Positions 62,540-64,000 of a stretch of 64,000 nt of DNA are shown one piece after another. A model generated the notes under the pieces. That model did not search any database. It was not told the DNA's origin and worked only from the letters and a program-made list of their open reading frames with translations. The stretch comes from Pseudomonas mandelii. Its GTDB lineage: Bacteria > Pseudomonadota > Gammaproteobacteria > Pseudomonadales > Pseudomonadaceae. The DNA is taken from NCBI RefSeq assembly GCF_900106065.1, contig NZ_LT629796.1, forward strand, positions 1,116,001 through 1,180,000. Direction: 5' to 3'. Position numbers and translations under genes: made by a program. Position 1 is the first letter of the stretch. Every line of letters starts with the position of its first letter.

Positions 62540-63046
62540 ATGTCAGTTAAATCAACAGGCGATAAATTTTCAGGCGCTTCAAAAACCGGTACTGTCTCAG
62601 AGAACAAGGAGGACTGGGAAAGAGAACCCCTCCAGTCTTTTTTGTTGCAACTACCCGTGCGATTCAGTAACAATTTAATCGTTACTGTCGAAGATCAACC
62701 GGACGATAAAACGTCAGGAATAGTAAAAGCTCCCGATGGGGCGGGCTTCGGCGATAAAAGTCTATATTTGCCAAGTGGTTCCAGATTGAAACTTTCATTT
62801 GGAAACTATGTGAATAGCCTGAGGTTCCAGATCAAGGCAGCTGGCGGCAATGAAAGTGGTACTGCCTATATTATTGCAATGAAGAAAGAAGAAGTCGTAT
62901 ACGGCGCCCCTATCAGTTCCGAAGACAAAGCGTTCGAAATTGCAGAAATACCCTTTGATGAACTATTGATCGTCGGCTTTTCTGGCAACTTCTCCGTGAC
63001 CGCTGGCGACGTTTATCTGGATAATCTGGCGTGGTCATTGGTTTAG
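62540..63046 (+). CDS. orphan small protein, AT-rich gene
   Basis: 168 residues, function not recognised. AGGAG at 62527-62531 gives a good ribosome-binding site. No signal peptide or membrane segment. The first 35 residues are polar and probably flexible; the rest alternates beta strands (LIVTVEDQP, SRLKLSFGNYVNSLRFQIKA, TAYIIAMKKEEVVYG) and ends in FSVTAGDVYLDNLAWSL, a pattern common at the end of jelly-roll carbohydrate-binding or lectin domains. Codon use is AT-rich against its neighbours. It is divergent from the AEC gene; the gap holds the palindromic box. Confidence 0.75.
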   Translation: MSVKSTGDKFSGASKTGTVSENKEDWEREPLQSFLLQLPVRFSNNLIVTVEDQPDDKTSGIVKAPDGAGFGDKSLYLPSGSRLKLSFGNYVNSLRFQIKAAGGNESGTAYIIAMKKEEVVYGAPISSEDKAFEIAEIPFDELLIVGFSGNFSVTAGDVYLDNLAWSLV

Positions 63047-63253
63047 TCTGAGGCATCCATAAAAAGCTAAAAGCACCGCATTAACACTTGATCGACAAGG
63101 TATTTAGGGTGCTGATCGAAAGCCATCCTCCATTGCTACTGACGATCAGTAATCGCTGTAGCGATGGAGAGGCGGCGCGCCTTATCTGCCGGTGAATTCT
63201 ACTTGGGTGATCGCATTCCGAGTCGAATCCAGCATAGTTCACCCAGCGCTATC

Positions 63254-64000
63254 TCATGTTATCGGCGCCGGGTTGAACAGGGTGATGTCGTTATGCAGTT
63301 TGTGCTGCTCGGCCCACGTCTGCTTCTTGCCGCTCGCCACGTCCAGGTAGTAGTGGAACAACTCCCACCCAAGGTCTTCAATCGAAGCGCGTCCGGTCGC
63401 AATACGCCCGGCATCGATGTCGATCAGGTCCGGCCAGCGCTGTGCCAGTTCGGTCCGGGTCGATACCTTGACCACCGGCGCCATCGCCAAACCATAAGGC
63501 GTGCCGCGCCCGGTGGTGAACACATGCAGGTTCATCCCCGCCGCCAACTGCAACGTCCCGCAGACAAAATCACTGGCCGGGGTCGCGCAGAAGATCAGCC
63601 CTTTGCGCTTGAAGCGCTCGCCAGGGCCGAGCACGCCATTGATCGCACTGCTACCGGATTTGACGATCGAGCCCAAAGACTTTTCGACAATGTTCGACAA
63701 CCCGCCCTTCTTGTTGCCCGGCGTGGTGTTGGCGCTGCGGTCCGCCTCACCCTTGGCCAGGTAACGGTCGTACCAGTCCATTTCCCGCACCAGCTCCTGA
63801 GCAACCTCCTCAGTTTCCGCGCGGGAGGTCAGCAGATAAATCGCGTCGCGCACCTCGGTGACTTCGGAAAACATCACCGTCGCGCCAGCGCGCAACAACA
63901 AATCAGAGGCATAACCCAGCGCAGGGTTGGCGGTGATGCCGGAAAACGCATCGCTGCCGCCGCACTGCATGCCCAGAATCAGCTCGGACGCCGGCACAGT
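63254..64000 (-). CDS. garD: galactarate dehydratase, C-terminal part
   Basis: The gene enters from the right edge of the window; 248 codons are visible, about half of the usual 510-520 residues. Near-identical blocks to GarD are [58 protein letters not shown] in outline, [23 protein letters not shown], and [12 protein letters not shown] at the end. It dehydrates galactarate (mucic acid) to 5-dehydro-4-deoxy-glucarate for aldarate catabolism. Upstream partners lie outside the window. Confidence 0.95.
   Translation of the reverse strand, partial: TVPASELILGMQCGGSDAFSGITANPALGYASDLLLRAGATVMFSEVTEVRDAIYLLTSRAETEEVAQELVREMDWYDRYLAKGEADRSANTTPGNKKGGLSNIVEKSLGSIVKSGSSAINGVLGPGERFKRKGLIFCATPASDFVCGTLQLAAGMNLHVFTTGRGTPYGLAMAPVVKVSTRTELAQRWPDLIDIDAGRIATGRASIEDLGWELFHYYLDVASGKKQTWAEQHKLHNDITLFNPAPIT

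Overview
The window is chromosomal DNA from a Pseudomonas of the fluorescens group. The evidence is the GC-rich coding with dense, short-gapped operons, the Pseudomonas-type REP palindromes in many intergenic gaps, and gene orders characteristic of the genus: fagA-fumC-orfX-sodA, kdsD-kdsC-lptCAB-rpoN-hpf-ptsN-rapZ-ptsO, murA-hisG-hisD-hisC, mlaFEDCB-ibaG, and mreBCD-maf-rng-yhdP-nitrilase-tldD. I see no rRNA, tRNA, CRISPR array, IS transposase or prophage.

Layout. 1-4506: end of a class III aminotransferase, a one-permease polar amino acid ABC importer and a DadA/PuuB-like FAD oxidase; together they look like an uptake and catabolic cluster for an amino compound. 4601-13740: housekeeping and stress genes (trxB, cysZ, a GT4 glycosyltransferase, an old yellow enzyme, glutathione peroxidase, slyD, a DUF3565 protein, pta, a PlsC-like acyltransferase). 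13920-17235: sulfate activation (cysD and a fused cysNC) split by a small four-helix-bundle gene framed by inverted repeats. 17483-19504: Nif3-like protein and the AlgW periplasmic protease. 19591-23115: an accessory patch (TonB-dependent receptor, DUF4198 protein, AT-rich orphan) lying between algW and hisC.

23189-59241 is a long conserved core: histidine synthesis, murA, ibaG, the Mla lipid transport operon, KDO and Lpt genes for lipopolysaccharide, sigma-54 with the PTS-Ntr genes, a ZIP metal transporter, the iron-responsive fag-fum-sod operon, TldD/PmbA, the AsmA-like YhdP, RNase G, Maf, MreBCD and the GatCAB amidotransferase. Most of these serve envelope construction and shape. 59390-64000: a small RlpA-like lipoprotein, a Na/Ca-exchanger-family protein with an altered first motif, a carboxymuconolactone decarboxylase-like protein, an AEC transporter, a second AT-rich orphan and the end of garD.

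The observation I would follow first is that the two AT-rich orphan genes, 40 kb apart, each have a palindrome of the form CTGTCA-N4-TGACAG at 75-102 bases before the start codon. The form resembles LuxR-type (las/rhl) boxes. This suggests two small beta-rich proteins of unknown function under one regulator. Other points are the inverted-repeat-framed four-helix-bundle cassette inside cysD-cysNC, a 14-base inverted repeat that buries the start codon of the TonB receptor, a Glu-to-Gln change in the antiporter, and two genes (mreC, the antiporter) whose best ribosome-binding sites point at ATT codons.
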